From: Streptomyces sp. NBC_01775
Lineage (GTDB): Bacteria > Actinomycetota > Actinomycetes > Streptomycetales > Streptomycetaceae
Length of the DNA: 64,000 nucleotides
Assembly: GCF_035917675.1 (NCBI RefSeq)
Contig: NZ_CP109104.1
Location: 5,766,001-5,830,000 of the forward strand
Reading direction: 5' to 3'
Shown: one piece after another, positions 26,801 through 34,724 of the stretch
How positions within the stretch are numbered: position 1 is the stretch's first letter
How the letters are laid out: each line of letters starts with the position of its first letter
Notes under the pieces: model-generated
What the model was told of the DNA's origin: nothing
What the model saw: only the letters and a program-made list of their open reading frames with translations
Database searches by the model: none
Translations under genes and position numbers: made by a program

Positions 26801-28184
26801 GGTGTGAAGCATCCGGTGCGTACCGGAAGTTCGGCCCGTGGGCAGCCGCCGGGTCGTACGGGGAGTCCGGGTCGTACGGAGCGGCAGGGGCCGCCGGATC
26901 GTACGGGCGGCCCGCTGAGGCCGGGCCCTCGGGCCCGGCGCCGGGCCCGGCCGCCTCGCCGCGCCCGCCCGCGAAACGCCGCGCCCACGCGCCCAGCCCG
27001 CGCGCCCTGCGCCGGTCGCCCTCGGAGCTCTGCCCGGCCGGCGGATACCCGCCCTCCCGGCCGGCGGCCGACGGGGGCGGGAAGCCCGCGCCGTGGGTGC
27101 CCTCGGCGTTGGGGAAGGGCCCGCCCGGTGCGTACGCGTGACCGCCGGGGCCGCCTCGGCCTCTGTCACGCGTCCCTGGGCCTCCGACACGCGTCCCTGG
27201 GCCGGCCGCGGCTCCCGGGGGCGGCGGCTCGGCGTGAGGGCTCGGGGCAGGGCCCGCGCCACTCCCGGCTCCCGGCGCTCCGGGGCTTTCCGTACCGCCC
27301 TGGTCCGCTTCCTGCTCGATGCTCTCGCGCACCACGCGCAGCCGCCCCTCGCTGTCCGGCGCGGTCGGCAGCGCCAGTGGGGGCAGGGCCGACGTGGATA
27401 CAGCCGTCTCGTGCCCCGGCGCTCCCGCGGCCTCCAGACGGATGGCGGTCTCACCGATGCGCAGGGTCGAGCCCGGCCGGAACAGGACGGGCCGGCCGCC
27501 GACCGGGGCGCCGTCGATGGAGGTGCCGTTGGTCGAGCCCACATCGGTGACCGTGACCGCGCCGCCGTCGGTGACCGTGACCGCGCAGTGCAGCCGGGAG
27601 ACATCAGGGTCGTCCAGCGGAACGTCCGCCTCCGCCGAGCGGCCCAGATGGACCTTGCCGCCCTGGAGCAGATGGATGCCCCCGGCGTCCGGGCCCGCCA
27701 CGACATGGAGCCGGGCCTTCGCCGAGCCGTAGGCGGTGACCGCCGCGCCGTGTGCGGGCAGCGCTGCGGGGGTCACCGGCGCGTGCAGGGAGATCATGGC
27801 GCCGTCCAGCAGCGGCGGCTCTCCGATGATCTGCCGGTGCGGATCCAGCCGCCGCGTCCCGGCATAGACCACCACCGGCTCCTGCGACTTCTCCTCGGCG
27901 CCCTGCGCGGCGGGGGAGACCTCCGGACCCGGCCTGGATCCCGGCCCGGACCCCGGCGCGTGCGATGCGGACGAGGCAGCCGACGACGCCGACAGCGCTG
28001 CCGCCGCGGAGGTCGCCAGCGCGCTCGTCACCGCGGCGAGCACTGTGCCGGTCGGGGCTGTGACCAGCACGTTCGCAGAGCCGGACGGCTGTGCCTGTGG
28101 CGTCCTCGCCGCACCCGCGCCCCCGGTGTCCCCCGTGCCCCGGACGCCGCGCGGCGCCACGGCGACAGTCAGCCGGATCTGCAT
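23850..28184 (-). CDS. FHA-domain FtsK/SpoIIIE (EccC-like) double-ATPase protein
   Basis: The protein of 1444 residues starts at ATG 28184 with GGAGG six bases upstream. Order of parts: an N-terminal domain of about 150 residues; an FHA phosphothreonine-binding domain (roughly 165-235: LGRSAEADVPLDDPDVSRLH, then VGSTNGTSIDG); a long Pro/Gly/Ala-rich linker to about 510; a first FtsK-like domain whose Walker A is degenerate (GLAGPRARLAGLTR); a second FtsK-like domain with intact Walker A GGPGTGKTE near 955 and the Walker B-like LAVLVDDFD near 1245. The second domain is interrupted by about 150-200 low-complexity residues. One degenerate plus one active ATPase recalls type VII secretion EccC, but the expected N-terminal membrane helices are not seen and no ESX genes are nearby. 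It is divergent from two Ser/Thr kinases, the likely source of the phospho-ligand. Confidence 0.85.
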   Translation of the reverse strand: MQIRLTVAVAPRGVRGTGDTGGAGAARTPQAQPSGSANVLVTAPTGTVLAAVTSALATSAAAALSASSAASSASHAPGSGPGSRPGPEVSPAAQGAEEKSQEPVVVYAGTRRLDPHRQIIGEPPLLDGAMISLHAPVTPAALPAHGAAVTAYGSAKARLHVVAGPDAGGIHLLQGGKVHLGRSAEADVPLDDPDVSRLHCAVTVTDGGAVTVTDVGSTNGTSIDGAPVGGRPVLFRPGSTLRIGETAIRLEAAGAPGHETAVSTSALPPLALPTAPDSEGRLRVVRESIEQEADQGGTESPGAPGAGSGAGPAPSPHAEPPPPGAAAGPGTRVGGPGTRDRGRGGPGGHAYAPGGPFPNAEGTHGAGFPPPSAAGREGGYPPAGQSSEGDRRRARGLGAWARRFAGGRGEAAGPGAGPEGPASAGRPYDPAAPAAPYDPDSPYDPAAAHGPNFRYAPDASHPPHPAHSRGGEGGVAHPAPEGPEGFAARRAPGGALETWAGAGHGARLAPHEWDARWPDPAAVLLSALGPGPRLWERTAAHPDALTVRLGVAHRSDGHGEPVTVDLRQAGSLGLAGPRARLAGLTRAVLAQLTALHGPSALEVVLLSADRARSAAARAEEWSWLGWLPHLRPSHGQDCALLTAYDREQAAARTAELTRRLEAHASAPGGGPPSSAVLVVVDGDPGSATLRESMTRLAREGAGAGIHLLCLAETPAASPASPVAATVEAASAACPAFSECGTLALLSGDVATAVRVLHRAPRPPHGYGGGDGDGHGPRETASGPAGPHGSYDAYGTHRSYGTHSSTDPDEPHGSEAAAFTAPAGPVATVDAVSGAWAERFARALAPLREPEGSGTPVGSARPAVTLPSSCRLLDELGLARATPAALLARWSEAAPGGGTSGRAPLVFGAGPHGPLEADLADLSPLAAPAVRTPASGEGQRLGAGLPGHALISGGPGTGKTELLRSLSASLAAGERPDRLALVLVDGAGAGAGDGLRACAELPHVTGHLAAGDPVRMREFAQALSAELKRRAELIGDQRGYEEYVRLAARPGGRVVAQRQSSERAPAHAQVAGGPGVADTPAADTYGAGTSPAEGEPPQERAELASGQPARQGGVRTEERPVAEGPGALDTLPPQTASRAAESGPAPAQPQERRRHTQGPAPAEGPRSGSGSGAGSGAGGAGAGDGTGGEQAPEPDVTRRTMRLRTRDGERAGAGPGAAAAGRAADLPAAFAVRGGPEGVLPRLAVLVDDFDTLVDPALGNPGRPAAGSVVRALEAVARLGGRLGVHLIAATGRPERTAATAVAQGAALQVELAGAEGGTDSAPRGRGILTFTQRRAPVPAQPQGPEHGNTANTANTTNTANTAASGASGEGPGIAAPPIAFQAGRVTGRIPRTATLRPTVVPLDWARTGDPPARRPVRELGNGPTDLALLASAMERAAQQASQPS

Positions 28185-28765
28185 CGGCCCCTCCAGGTCC
28201 CGTCCGCGCCGGGTGCGCGGCGGGCCGCCCACCCGCCGCGCTCCCGCGCCGGCACACTCGCTTGTCCACTGCTGCTGCGTTGGTGCTGCTGTGTTGATGC
28301 TGGATGCATACTCGCACCCGTGACTGACAACACGTCCCGTTGACGCCACCCTAATGATCTTGGTGAGCCGTCCGGTTCCGCAAGAGGGCCAGCTCGGGGT
28401 GCCTGTCAGGGATTTTCTCCCGATCCTGGGGCAACCGGCGCTGTCCGTGAGCGCTTCCCGACCGTCCGTCAGGTGCTGAGGAATTCGTCCCGGCCGGCCA
28501 TGGAGTGACCGAAGACGGGCATGAGAGACCGAACAGAACCTGTCGGCCGCCACATACCGCCCGTTCCGCGCCCCTTATGGAGCGCTTTTGAACGGTGGCT
28601 TCCGCCACGGAAGCGCACACCGCAACCATGAGTACCGGGTGTGCGTCTTCCCGGGGAGCCGCCCCGGCTCCTCGCGTGCCCGGAGCGCGTGCGTGGTCGG
28701 GCCTCGCCTTCCGTGGCGGCACTATTGTGGGCGGGATAGCAGTACGAGACCAGGGAGCGCATGAC
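28185..28765. other. Divergent intergenic region, FHA-FtsK / kinase
   Basis: This 581-base non-coding stretch must hold the promoters for the FHA-FtsK gene (leftward) and the kinase gene (rightward). It contains an AT-richer part (28255-28330) on the FtsK side. I see no promoter pair good enough to list and no further gene with codon bias. The frame into the kinase is open back to 28595, but without family resemblance. Confidence 0.6.
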
Positions 28766-30505
28766 GTGCGGCCGGTAGGCAGCAAGTATCTGCTCGAAGA
28801 GCCGCTGGGACGCGGCGCCACGGGCACCGTCTGGCGAGCCAGCCAGCGTGAGACGGCGGGGGCCGAGGCGGCGGTGGCCGGCCAGCCCGGCGAGACCGTC
28901 GCGATCAAGGTCCTCAAGGAGGAGCTGGCGAACGACCCGGATGTGGTGATGCGCTTCCTGAGAGAGCGCTCCGTCCTCCTCCGGCTGACGCATCACAACA
29001 TCGTCAGAACCCGGGACCTGGTCGTGGAGGGCGACCTGCTTGCGCTGGTCATGGACCTGATCGAAGGTCCGGACCTGCACCGCTACCTGCGGGACAACGG
29101 CCCGTTCTCGCCCATCGCCGCCTCGCTGGTCACCGCCCAGGTCGCCGACGCGCTCGCCGCCAGCCACGCCGACGGGGTCGTCCACCGCGACCTGAAGCCG
29201 GCCAACGTGCTGCTGACCGAGGACGAGAACGGCATGCGGCCGATGCTCACCGACTTCGGCATCGCACGCCTGGCCGACTCACCGGGCCTGACCCGCACCC
29301 AGGAGTTCGTCGGCACTCCCGCCTACGTCGCTCCCGAGTCCGCCGAAGGCCGCCCGCAGACCTCCGCCGTCGACATCTACGGCGCGGGCATCATGCTGTA
29401 CGAGCTGGTCAGCGGCCGTCCGCCGTTCAACGGCGACAGCGCGCTCGCCGTACTGCACCAGCACCTGGCCCAGGACCCCGAGCGCCCGGCGGGCCTCCCG
29501 GACCCGCTGTGGACGGTCATAGAGCACTGTCTGCGCAAGCAGCCCGAGGAGCGGCCCAGCGCCATCAGCCTCGCCCGTGCCCTGCGTACGGTCGCGGGCG
29601 GCATCAGCGCCCATGCCACGCCGGAGGCCGCCGGCGCCGCGATGGGCGTCGCCGCGCTGCTGGCGCCGGACCTGGCACCGGCACCGGTCCCCGAGACCGG
29701 CGCCCACGGCCCCGGAGGCGGCGAAGCCGACCCGACCCAGGTGCTGCCGAACAGGGGCGCCGCGGCTGCCGGCGTGGCCGGTGCGGCGGCGGGAGCGGCG
29801 GCGGCGAACGCCGCGGGCGGCTACGACCCCTCGGCCGAGACCAACGTCATGCCGCACACCTCCGGCCAGCAGGGCCCCGGCGCCCCCGGCGGCCAGGGTT
29901 CGGATCCCACGCAGGTCATGCCCCCGGTCCCCGGCGGCCCGCCCCAGGGCGAGCCGCAGCAGCCCGAAGGGCCGCATCCGTGGGAGAGCCAGATGCGCGC
30001 GGCGCGCGACCGCAACGAGCAGACCCAGGTCCAGCCCGTGGACCCCGGTCTCGACCCGCTGCGCCGCCGCCCCCAGCGCCGTCCGGCCCCCCAGGCGCCG
30101 CCGCCTCCGCAGCAGGCCCCCTACGGCCAGCAGCAGTACGGCCAGCAGCAGTACGGACAGCAGCCCGCGCAGCGCTACGAGCCGCAGGCACCGCCCCGGC
30201 GTGAGCCCAGGCAGCAGCAGCGTGAGCCGAGGCAGCGTGAGCCGAGGCAGCGTGAGCCGAGGCCGCCGCGTGAGCCCAGGCCGCCGCGTGAGCCCAGGCA
30301 GCGCAGCGCCAACCCCATGCGCATCCCGGGCCTGGGCTGCCTGAAGGGCTGTCTGTTCATCATCGTGATCCTCGTCGTAATCATCGTTCTCGTTTGGAAC
30401 TTCACGGACGCGCCCCGCTGGTGGGCCGAGGGGCAGAGCTTCTGGGAGGCGACGAAGGATGTCTTCAACAAGATCGGGGACTTGATCGACAACGTCAGCA
30501 ACTAA
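28766..30505 (+). CDS. pkaA: PkaA-like membrane Ser/Thr protein kinase
   Basis: I chose GTG 28766 because GGAG at 28754-28757 is correctly spaced and the kinase fold (VGSKYLLEEPLGRGATGTVW) starts at once. The protein has 579 residues. The kinase domain spans residues 1-280: invariant Lys in VAIKVLKEEL, catalytic loop HRDLKPANVLL, metal-binding DFG in LTDFGIARL, and GTPAYVAPES. A long Ala/Gly/Pro/Gln linker with Arg-Glu-Pro repeats (bases 30185-30310) leads to one membrane helix (CLFIIVILVVIIVLVW) close to the C terminus. Only about 30 residues lie outside, so it lacks a PASTA sensor. Kinase-kinase-prfB order matches my memory of pkaA-pkaB-prfB in S. coelicolor. Confidence 0.9.
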   Translation: MRPVGSKYLLEEPLGRGATGTVWRASQRETAGAEAAVAGQPGETVAIKVLKEELANDPDVVMRFLRERSVLLRLTHHNIVRTRDLVVEGDLLALVMDLIEGPDLHRYLRDNGPFSPIAASLVTAQVADALAASHADGVVHRDLKPANVLLTEDENGMRPMLTDFGIARLADSPGLTRTQEFVGTPAYVAPESAEGRPQTSAVDIYGAGIMLYELVSGRPPFNGDSALAVLHQHLAQDPERPAGLPDPLWTVIEHCLRKQPEERPSAISLARALRTVAGGISAHATPEAAGAAMGVAALLAPDLAPAPVPETGAHGPGGGEADPTQVLPNRGAAAAGVAGAAAGAAAANAAGGYDPSAETNVMPHTSGQQGPGAPGGQGSDPTQVMPPVPGGPPQGEPQQPEGPHPWESQMRAARDRNEQTQVQPVDPGLDPLRRRPQRRPAPQAPPPPQQAPYGQQQYGQQQYGQQPAQRYEPQAPPRREPRQQQREPRQREPRQREPRPPREPRPPREPRQRSANPMRIPGLGCLKGCLFIIVILVVIIVLVWNFTDAPRWWAEGQSFWEATKDVFNKIGDLIDNVSN

Positions 30506-30529
30506 GCGGTGGCCTCGGTGATTTGTCGA

Positions 30530-30558
30530 CTTCTAGTGGGGGATTTCCCCCACAGAAG
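30530..30558. terminator. Hairpin between the two kinase genes
   Basis: A nearly perfect inverted repeat: GTGGGGG and CCCCCAC around a short T-rich loop, extended by CTTCT/AGAAG with one bulged A. It could end the pkaA transcript or act as an operator for pkaB. Confidence 0.55.
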
Positions 30559-30603
30559 CGACGGTTAACGGCATCCGGGGCTCCCAACCCGTGCCACGCC
30601 GCG

Positions 30604-30609
30604 TAGTTT
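30604..30609 (+). promoter_or_regulatory. -10 element TAGTTT, leaderless start of pkaB
   Basis: TAGTTT lies seven bases before the ATG, with no ribosome binding site between, so the transcript probably starts at the ATG. No clear -35. Confidence 0.45.
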
Positions 30610-30616
30610 TGTCGGC

Positions 30617-31855
30617 ATGGCACGGAAGATCGGCAGTCGCTACACCGCACACCAGATCCTGGGACGCGGCAGCGCCGGCACGGTGTGGCTCGGCGAAGGG
30701 CCCGAGGGGCCCGTCGCCGTCAAGCTGCTGCGCGAGGACCTGGCCTCCGACCAGGATCTGGTCGAGCGGTTCGTGCAGGAGCGCAGCGCCCTGCTCTGCC
30801 TCGACCACCCGCGCGTCGTGGGCGTACGCGACCTCGTCGTGGACGGCAACGACCTCGCACTCGTGATGGACCTCGTCCGCGGCACCGACCTGCGCACCAG
30901 GCTGGAGCACGAGCGCAGGCTCGCGCCCCAGGCATCGGCCGCCATCGCGGCCGACATCGCCGACGGGCTCGCCGCGGCCCACGCCGCGGGCATCGTGCAC
31001 CGCGACGTGAAGCCGGAGAACGTCCTGCTGGACGCGCTCGCGGCCGAGGGGCCCGGCGGGGCGCCGCCCGCGCTGCTCACCGACTTCGGTGTGGCCAAGC
31101 TCATCGACTCCCCGCGCAGGACCCGCGCGACCTCCATCATCGGCACGCCCGACTACCTCGCGCCCGAGATCGTCGAGGGCCTGCCGCCGCGCGCCTCCGT
31201 CGACATCTACGCGCTGGCCACGGTGCTCTACGAGCTGCTCGCGGGCTTCACGCCCTTCGGCGGCGGGCATCCGGGCGCCGTGCTGCGCCGCCATGTGACC
31301 GAGACGGTCGCGCCGCTGCCCGGTATCCCCGACGAGCTGTGGCAGCTCATCCACCAGTGCCTGGCCAAGGCGCCCGCCTCCCGCCTGCGCGCCGTCGAAC
31401 TGGCATCCCGGCTGCGCGAGCTGCTGCCCGCGCTCGAAGGGCTGCCGCCGCTCGACATCGACGAGCAGAGCGAGGAGCTGTACGAGGACGAGCCGGCGTC
31501 CGATCCGCATGCCTCGGCCGCCTCCGCCGTCCCGACACCGGGCGGCGGCGCGGTCCCGCTCGTGCACAGCGGCGCGGGCCCCGACTCGAACCGGGACACC
31601 CATACGAGCATGCGCGTGCCCGGCGCGGACGAGCTGGCGGGCGGAGCGCACGGCACGGCGCGCACGCCTCGGGCCGTCGGGGAGGCGCGCGCCGGGTCGG
31701 CACGGCACCGGATCGCCGAGCGCCGCCGGCGGCTCAAGCTGGGGGCCGCGGCGCTGCTGGCGGCCGTCGTCCTCGCTGTCGGTGGCTGGCTGGCCACGTC
31801 CGATGACGACACGGGCTCGGCGCACGCGCCGTCCGCCGGATACTCCACGGAATAG
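30617..31855 (+). CDS. pkaB: PkaB-like membrane Ser/Thr protein kinase
   Basis: The protein of 412 residues starts at ATG 30617. The kinase domain (residues 8-270) has glycine loop LGRGSAGTVW, Lys in VAVKLLREDL, catalytic loop HRDVKPENVLL, LTDFGVAKL and GTPDYLAPEIVEG. A juxtamembrane acidic and Pro/Ser linker follows. A single membrane helix (AALLAAVVLAVGGWLA) near residue 385 leaves only about 20 residues outside. It resembles the neighbouring kinase, so the two are probably an old duplication. No start-proximal ribosome binding site is visible, consistent with a leaderless mRNA. Substrates are unknown; the FHA-FtsK protein upstream is an obvious candidate partner. Confidence 0.9.
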   Translation: MARKIGSRYTAHQILGRGSAGTVWLGEGPEGPVAVKLLREDLASDQDLVERFVQERSALLCLDHPRVVGVRDLVVDGNDLALVMDLVRGTDLRTRLEHERRLAPQASAAIAADIADGLAAAHAAGIVHRDVKPENVLLDALAAEGPGGAPPALLTDFGVAKLIDSPRRTRATSIIGTPDYLAPEIVEGLPPRASVDIYALATVLYELLAGFTPFGGGHPGAVLRRHVTETVAPLPGIPDELWQLIHQCLAKAPASRLRAVELASRLRELLPALEGLPPLDIDEQSEELYEDEPASDPHASAASAVPTPGGGAVPLVHSGAGPDSNRDTHTSMRVPGADELAGGAHGTARTPRAVGEARAGSARHRIAERRRRLKLGAAALLAAVVLAVGGWLATSDDDTGSAHAPSAGYSTE

Positions 31856-31884
31856 CCGTCCGCCGGATGCTCCACGGAACAGGA
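31831..31884. repeat. 27-bp tandem duplication over pkaB stop
   Basis: Two 27-base copies (31831-31857, 31858-31884) with three or four differences. The first copy encodes the end of PkaB and its stop codon. Confidence 0.85.
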
Positions 31885-31952
31885 GACTCCTCCCGCCGGG
31901 CCGTCGTGGCCTGACGCCCAAGTGGGCTAGGGATGGGGTGGCGGCTTGCGGT

Positions 31953-31958
31953 TAGGGT
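31953..31958 (+). promoter_or_regulatory. -10 element TAGGGT, leaderless start of prfB
   Basis: TAGGGT is followed by seven bases and the GTG start codon. A leaderless transcript is the simplest reading. Confidence 0.5.
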
Positions 31959-31965
31959 GGGAGGC

Positions 31966-33081
31966 GTGGCAGTCGTCGATGTATCCGAAGACCTGAAGTC
32001 CCTCTCCTCCACCATGGAGTCGATCGAGGCCGTCCTTGACCTGGGCAAGATGCGGTCCGACATCGCCGCGCTGGAGGAGCAGGCAGCGGCTCCGGACCTG
32101 TGGGACGACCTGGAGCACGCGCAGAAGGTGACGAGCAAGCTGTCCTACCTTCAGGGCCAGCTGCGCAGGGTCGAGGAGCTGCGCGGCCGGATCGACGACA
32201 TCGGGGTGCTCCTGGAGCTGGCCGAGAGCGAGGACGACGCGGACACGCGGTCCGAGGCCGAGCGCGAGCTGACGTCGGTCCGCAAGGTCGTGGACGAGCT
32301 GGAGGTCCGCACGCTGCTCTCGGGCGAGTACGACCCGCGCGAGGCGGTCGTGAACGTCCGGGCCGAGGCCGGCGGGGTGGACGCCGCCGACTTCGCCGAG
32401 CAGCTCATGCGCATGTACCTGCGCTGGGCCGAGCGCCGCGGCTACCCCACGGAGGTCTTCGACACCTCCTACGCGGAGGAGGCGGGCATCAAGTCCGCGA
32501 CCTTCACCGTGAAGGCCCCGTACGCCTACGGCACGCTCTCCGTCGAGCAGGGCACGCACCGGATGGTGCGCATTTCGCCGTTCGACAACCAGGGCCGCCG
32601 CCAGACCTCGTTCGCCGGGGTCGAGGTGCTGCCCGTGGTCGAGCAGGTCGACCACATCGACATTCCGGAGAACGAGCTGCGGATCGACGTCTTCCGCTCC
32701 TCCGGTCCCGGTGGCCAGTCGGTGAACACCACCGACTCGGCGGTCCGCATGACGCACCTGCCGACCGGCATCGTCGTCTCCTGTCAGAACGAGAAGTCCC
32801 AGATCCAGAACCGCGCCGCCGCCATGCGCGTGATGCAGTCCAGGCTGCTGGCCCACCGCAGGCAGGAGGAGCAGGCCAAGATGGATGCCCTCAAGGGCGA
32901 CGGCGGCAACTCGTGGGGCAGCCAGATGCGTTCGTATGTGCTGCACCCCTACCAGATGGTCAAGGACCTGCGTACGGAGCACGAGGTCGGCAACCCCCAG
33001 GGCGTACTCGACGGCGACATCGACGGCTTCCTGGAGGCCGGAATCCGGTGGCGCAAGCAGCAGGAGCAGACGCAGGACTGA
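31966..33081 (+). CDS. prfB: Peptide chain release factor 2
   Basis: The protein of 371 residues starts at GTG 31966. RF2 reads UGA and UAA stop codons and releases the peptide on the ribosome. The stop-codon recognition tripeptide SPF (in [10 protein letters not shown]) identifies RF2 rather than RF1, and the catalytic GGQ is in [17 protein letters not shown]. The whole gene is one open frame: the in-frame UGA and programmed +1 frameshift near codon 25, which many bacteria use for autoregulation, are absent. It follows the kinases and precedes ftsEX, the usual streptomycete order. Confidence 0.96.
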   Translation: MAVVDVSEDLKSLSSTMESIEAVLDLGKMRSDIAALEEQAAAPDLWDDLEHAQKVTSKLSYLQGQLRRVEELRGRIDDIGVLLELAESEDDADTRSEAERELTSVRKVVDELEVRTLLSGEYDPREAVVNVRAEAGGVDAADFAEQLMRMYLRWAERRGYPTEVFDTSYAEEAGIKSATFTVKAPYAYGTLSVEQGTHRMVRISPFDNQGRRQTSFAGVEVLPVVEQVDHIDIPENELRIDVFRSSGPGGQSVNTTDSAVRMTHLPTGIVVSCQNEKSQIQNRAAAMRVMQSRLLAHRRQEEQAKMDALKGDGGNSWGSQMRSYVLHPYQMVKDLRTEHEVGNPQGVLDGDIDGFLEAGIRWRKQQEQTQD

Positions 33082-33298
33082 CGGCGTCGGGGCCCTGCCC
33101 GGCGGGCGCTGCGCGTGAACTCACAGTGCTGACCGGACATTTCGCACCGTCTTCGCTTGACGGGTGTGTGAAAGCTGGGGAAAGCTGTTCACTTGGCATA
33201 CCTGTGCCAGGGGCGCACGTACGGGGCGGAAGATCGCCCCGGTGAGGAAAACGGCGGCAGCCCGGGGTGGCAACGAGTTCGCCTCGAAGGAAAGCCCG

Positions 33299-33355
33299 GT
33301 GCGGTTGCGTCCCGTGCACGGCTGCCCCATCGACGAGTACAGCTACTGGGGGTAG
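33299..33355 (+). CDS. Candidate small peptide gene, 18 residues
   Basis: GTG 33299 is preceded by GAAGGA (33286-33291) at an ideal seven-base spacing. The frame encodes 18 residues ending in GCPIDEYSYWG and stops at 33353-33355, seven bases before the ATG of the LAETG wall protein. The composition (Cys, Trp, three aromatic residues in the last five) does not look random for this GC content. It could be a leader peptide for the next gene or an independent peptide. I do not recognise a family, and an expressed peptide is only inferred. Confidence 0.45.
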   Translation: MRLRPVHGCPIDEYSYWG

Positions 33356-33362
33356 TTGGAAA

Positions 33363-34160
33363 ATGAGCAAATCGAAGACCCGGCTGAGGGTTGCGCGGAT
33401 AGCCGCCGCGGCGGTATTCGCCGCCGGGGCATCGCTCACCGCCGCCGGCGCCGCGCAAGCCGCGGGGCTGGGTGACACGGACACCAAGAGCGACGTCTCC
33501 TCGAAGGCCGGGAACGACGGCGGGGGCTTCCTCGGCGGCATCATCGGCGGCGGCGACAGTGGAGGTGACGGCGGCTCCGACGGCGGCAGTGACGACGGCG
33601 GCGTCAGCGGCACCGTCACCATTGGCGGCGAGGACGACGGCGGTGCGGCCGACAACGGCGGCAACGGGAACGGCGGGAACGGCGACGTCGGCAACGGCGG
33701 CAACGGGAACGGCGGGAACGGTGACGTCGGCAACGGCGGCAATGGCAACGGCGGGAACGGTGACGTCGGCAACGGCGGCAACGGGAACGGCGGCAACGGC
33801 AACGGTGGGAACGGCGGCGACGCCGGGAACAACGGTGGCAACGGCAACGGCGGGAACGGCGGCAACGGTGGGAACGGCGGTGGCGGCGAGGAGCCGGCAA
33901 CCATCGGCGGCTCCGGCGGTGGCGACGACACCTGCGAGCTGGACGACTCCAATGTGAACTGCGAGGGCGGCACCAACCCGGACAGCGCGGGCAGCCAGCC
34001 CGTGCAGGACAGCAAGCCGCAGGCACCGAAGGACGAGCTGGCCGAGACCGGTTCGGCCGAGACGACCTTCCTGCTGGTCGGCGCCGCGACGATGATCGCC
34101 GGTGGTATCGGCTTCCGCCTGATGCCGCGGCTCGCTTCGCGTCGTACTCCGGCTGCGTAA
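33363..34160 (+). CDS. LAETG sortase-anchored Gly/Asn-repeat surface protein
   Basis: The protein of 265 residues starts at ATG 33363. It has a signal peptide (KSKTRLRVARIAAAAVFAAG, cleavage after AAQA) and a C-terminal sorting signal: LAETG at 226-230, a hydrophobic stretch (FLLVGAATMIAGGIGF) and a basic tail. LAXTG is the form used by actinobacterial class E sortases. The middle is almost pure Gly, Asn and Asp (NGGNGNGGNGDVG repeated), followed by a short segment with two cysteines (CELDDSNVNC). It is predicted to be covalently attached to peptidoglycan as a flexible spacer or coat protein. No sortase gene is in the window. A strong terminator follows, so it is monocistronic or paired only with the small peptide upstream. 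Confidence 0.85.
   Translation: MSKSKTRLRVARIAAAAVFAAGASLTAAGAAQAAGLGDTDTKSDVSSKAGNDGGGFLGGIIGGGDSGGDGGSDGGSDDGGVSGTVTIGGEDDGGAADNGGNGNGGNGDVGNGGNGNGGNGDVGNGGNGNGGNGDVGNGGNGNGGNGNGGNGGDAGNNGGNGNGGNGGNGGNGGGGEEPATIGGSGGGDDTCELDDSNVNCEGGTNPDSAGSQPVQDSKPQAPKDELAETGSAETTFLLVGAATMIAGGIGFRLMPRLASRRTPAA
33654..33770 (+). repeat. 39-bp in-frame tandem repeat within wall protein
   Basis: Three 39-base copies (33654-33692, 33693-33731, 33732-33770), each coding 13 residues, followed by shorter degenerate NGG units to about 33880. Because the unit length is a multiple of three, copy number can vary without frameshift. Confidence 0.9.
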
Positions 34161-34182
34161 GCGCGTGTAGCGCGAGAGTCAC

Positions 34183-34231
34183 AAAAGCGCCGGGTCCGGT
34201 GGTCGTGAGACCGCCGGACCCGGCGCCTTTT
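34183..34231 (+). terminator. Strong intrinsic terminator after wall protein
   Basis: An 18-bp stem with one G-U pair (34187-34204 with 34209-34226), a four-base loop and a following CTTTT tract. Confidence 0.9.
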
Positions 34232-34267
34232 GGTTCCCGCTGCTGCGGCTGCGGCCGGTGGTGGGCT

Positions 34268-34462
34268 TTACGCCGTGGCCACCCGCTGTGCCAGCAGCGC
34301 CACGGTGATCAGGGCGACCAGCAGCGCGATCAGCGCTGTCGGTGAGAGGGCGGCGAACGGGCTCTCCCGGTGCAGGCGCTCACGGTGCGCGCGGCATACC
34401 GCGCAGCGGCCCTCGCTCACGGGCCCCGCGCAGTTGGCACACACCAGTCGGTCGCATGTCAT
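34268..34462 (-). CDS. Small zinc-ribbon-like membrane protein
   Basis: The protein of 64 residues starts at ATG 34462 after GAGGAGG seven bases upstream, a near-perfect ribosome binding site. The N-terminal part has paired cysteines (CANC and CAVC, eleven residues apart) like a small zinc ribbon. One hydrophobic helix (ALIALLVALITVALLA) occupies the C-terminal third. It faces away from ftsE and lies on the opposite strand from its neighbours. I recognise no named family. The strong start site and codon use support a real gene; function unknown. Confidence 0.7.
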   Translation of the reverse strand: MTCDRLVCANCAGPVSEGRCAVCRAHRERLHRESPFAALSPTALIALLVALITVALLAQRVATA

Positions 34463-34622
34463 GCGAGATCCTCCTCAGTCCCGCCAACGCCACCCGTGAG
34501 TGATTCGTTCCCCATGGGTGCTGTTCTCCACTCTGCCAGGTGAGAGACCATCCCGCAGAAACAGCCAGGTGGAGCACGGTGAAGGGGAGCGCCCGGGGGC
34601 GTGGACGCGCATGCCGGATGAC

Positions 34623-34656
34623 TGGTTTATACGCAAAAGAGCTGTGTATAAAACCA
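34623..34656. promoter_or_regulatory. AT-rich inverted repeat upstream of ftsE
   Basis: TGGTTTATAC (34623-34632) and GTATAAAACCA (34646-34656) form a near-perfect inverted repeat in strikingly AT-rich DNA for this genome. It sits in the divergent region between the small membrane protein and ftsE, so it may be an operator or core promoter. Confidence 0.45.
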
Positions 34657-34724
34657 CCGACACCGGACCAACGGCGGTGCCCGACTGCGCGGCACGCGCC
34701 GCTTCGCGTAGGGTCGCCACACCG

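Noticed and set aside
23850..28184. Complete type VII (ESX) secretion locus
   Set aside because: Only the EccC-like ATPase is present; no WXG100, EccB, EccD, EccE or mycosin genes are in the window.
31966..32060. Programmed frameshift in prfB
   Set aside because: The N-terminal part is one continuous frame with no in-frame UGA or slippery site.
33654..33880. CRISPR-like or mobile repeat
   Set aside because: These are in-frame coding repeats of a Gly/Asn-rich protein.
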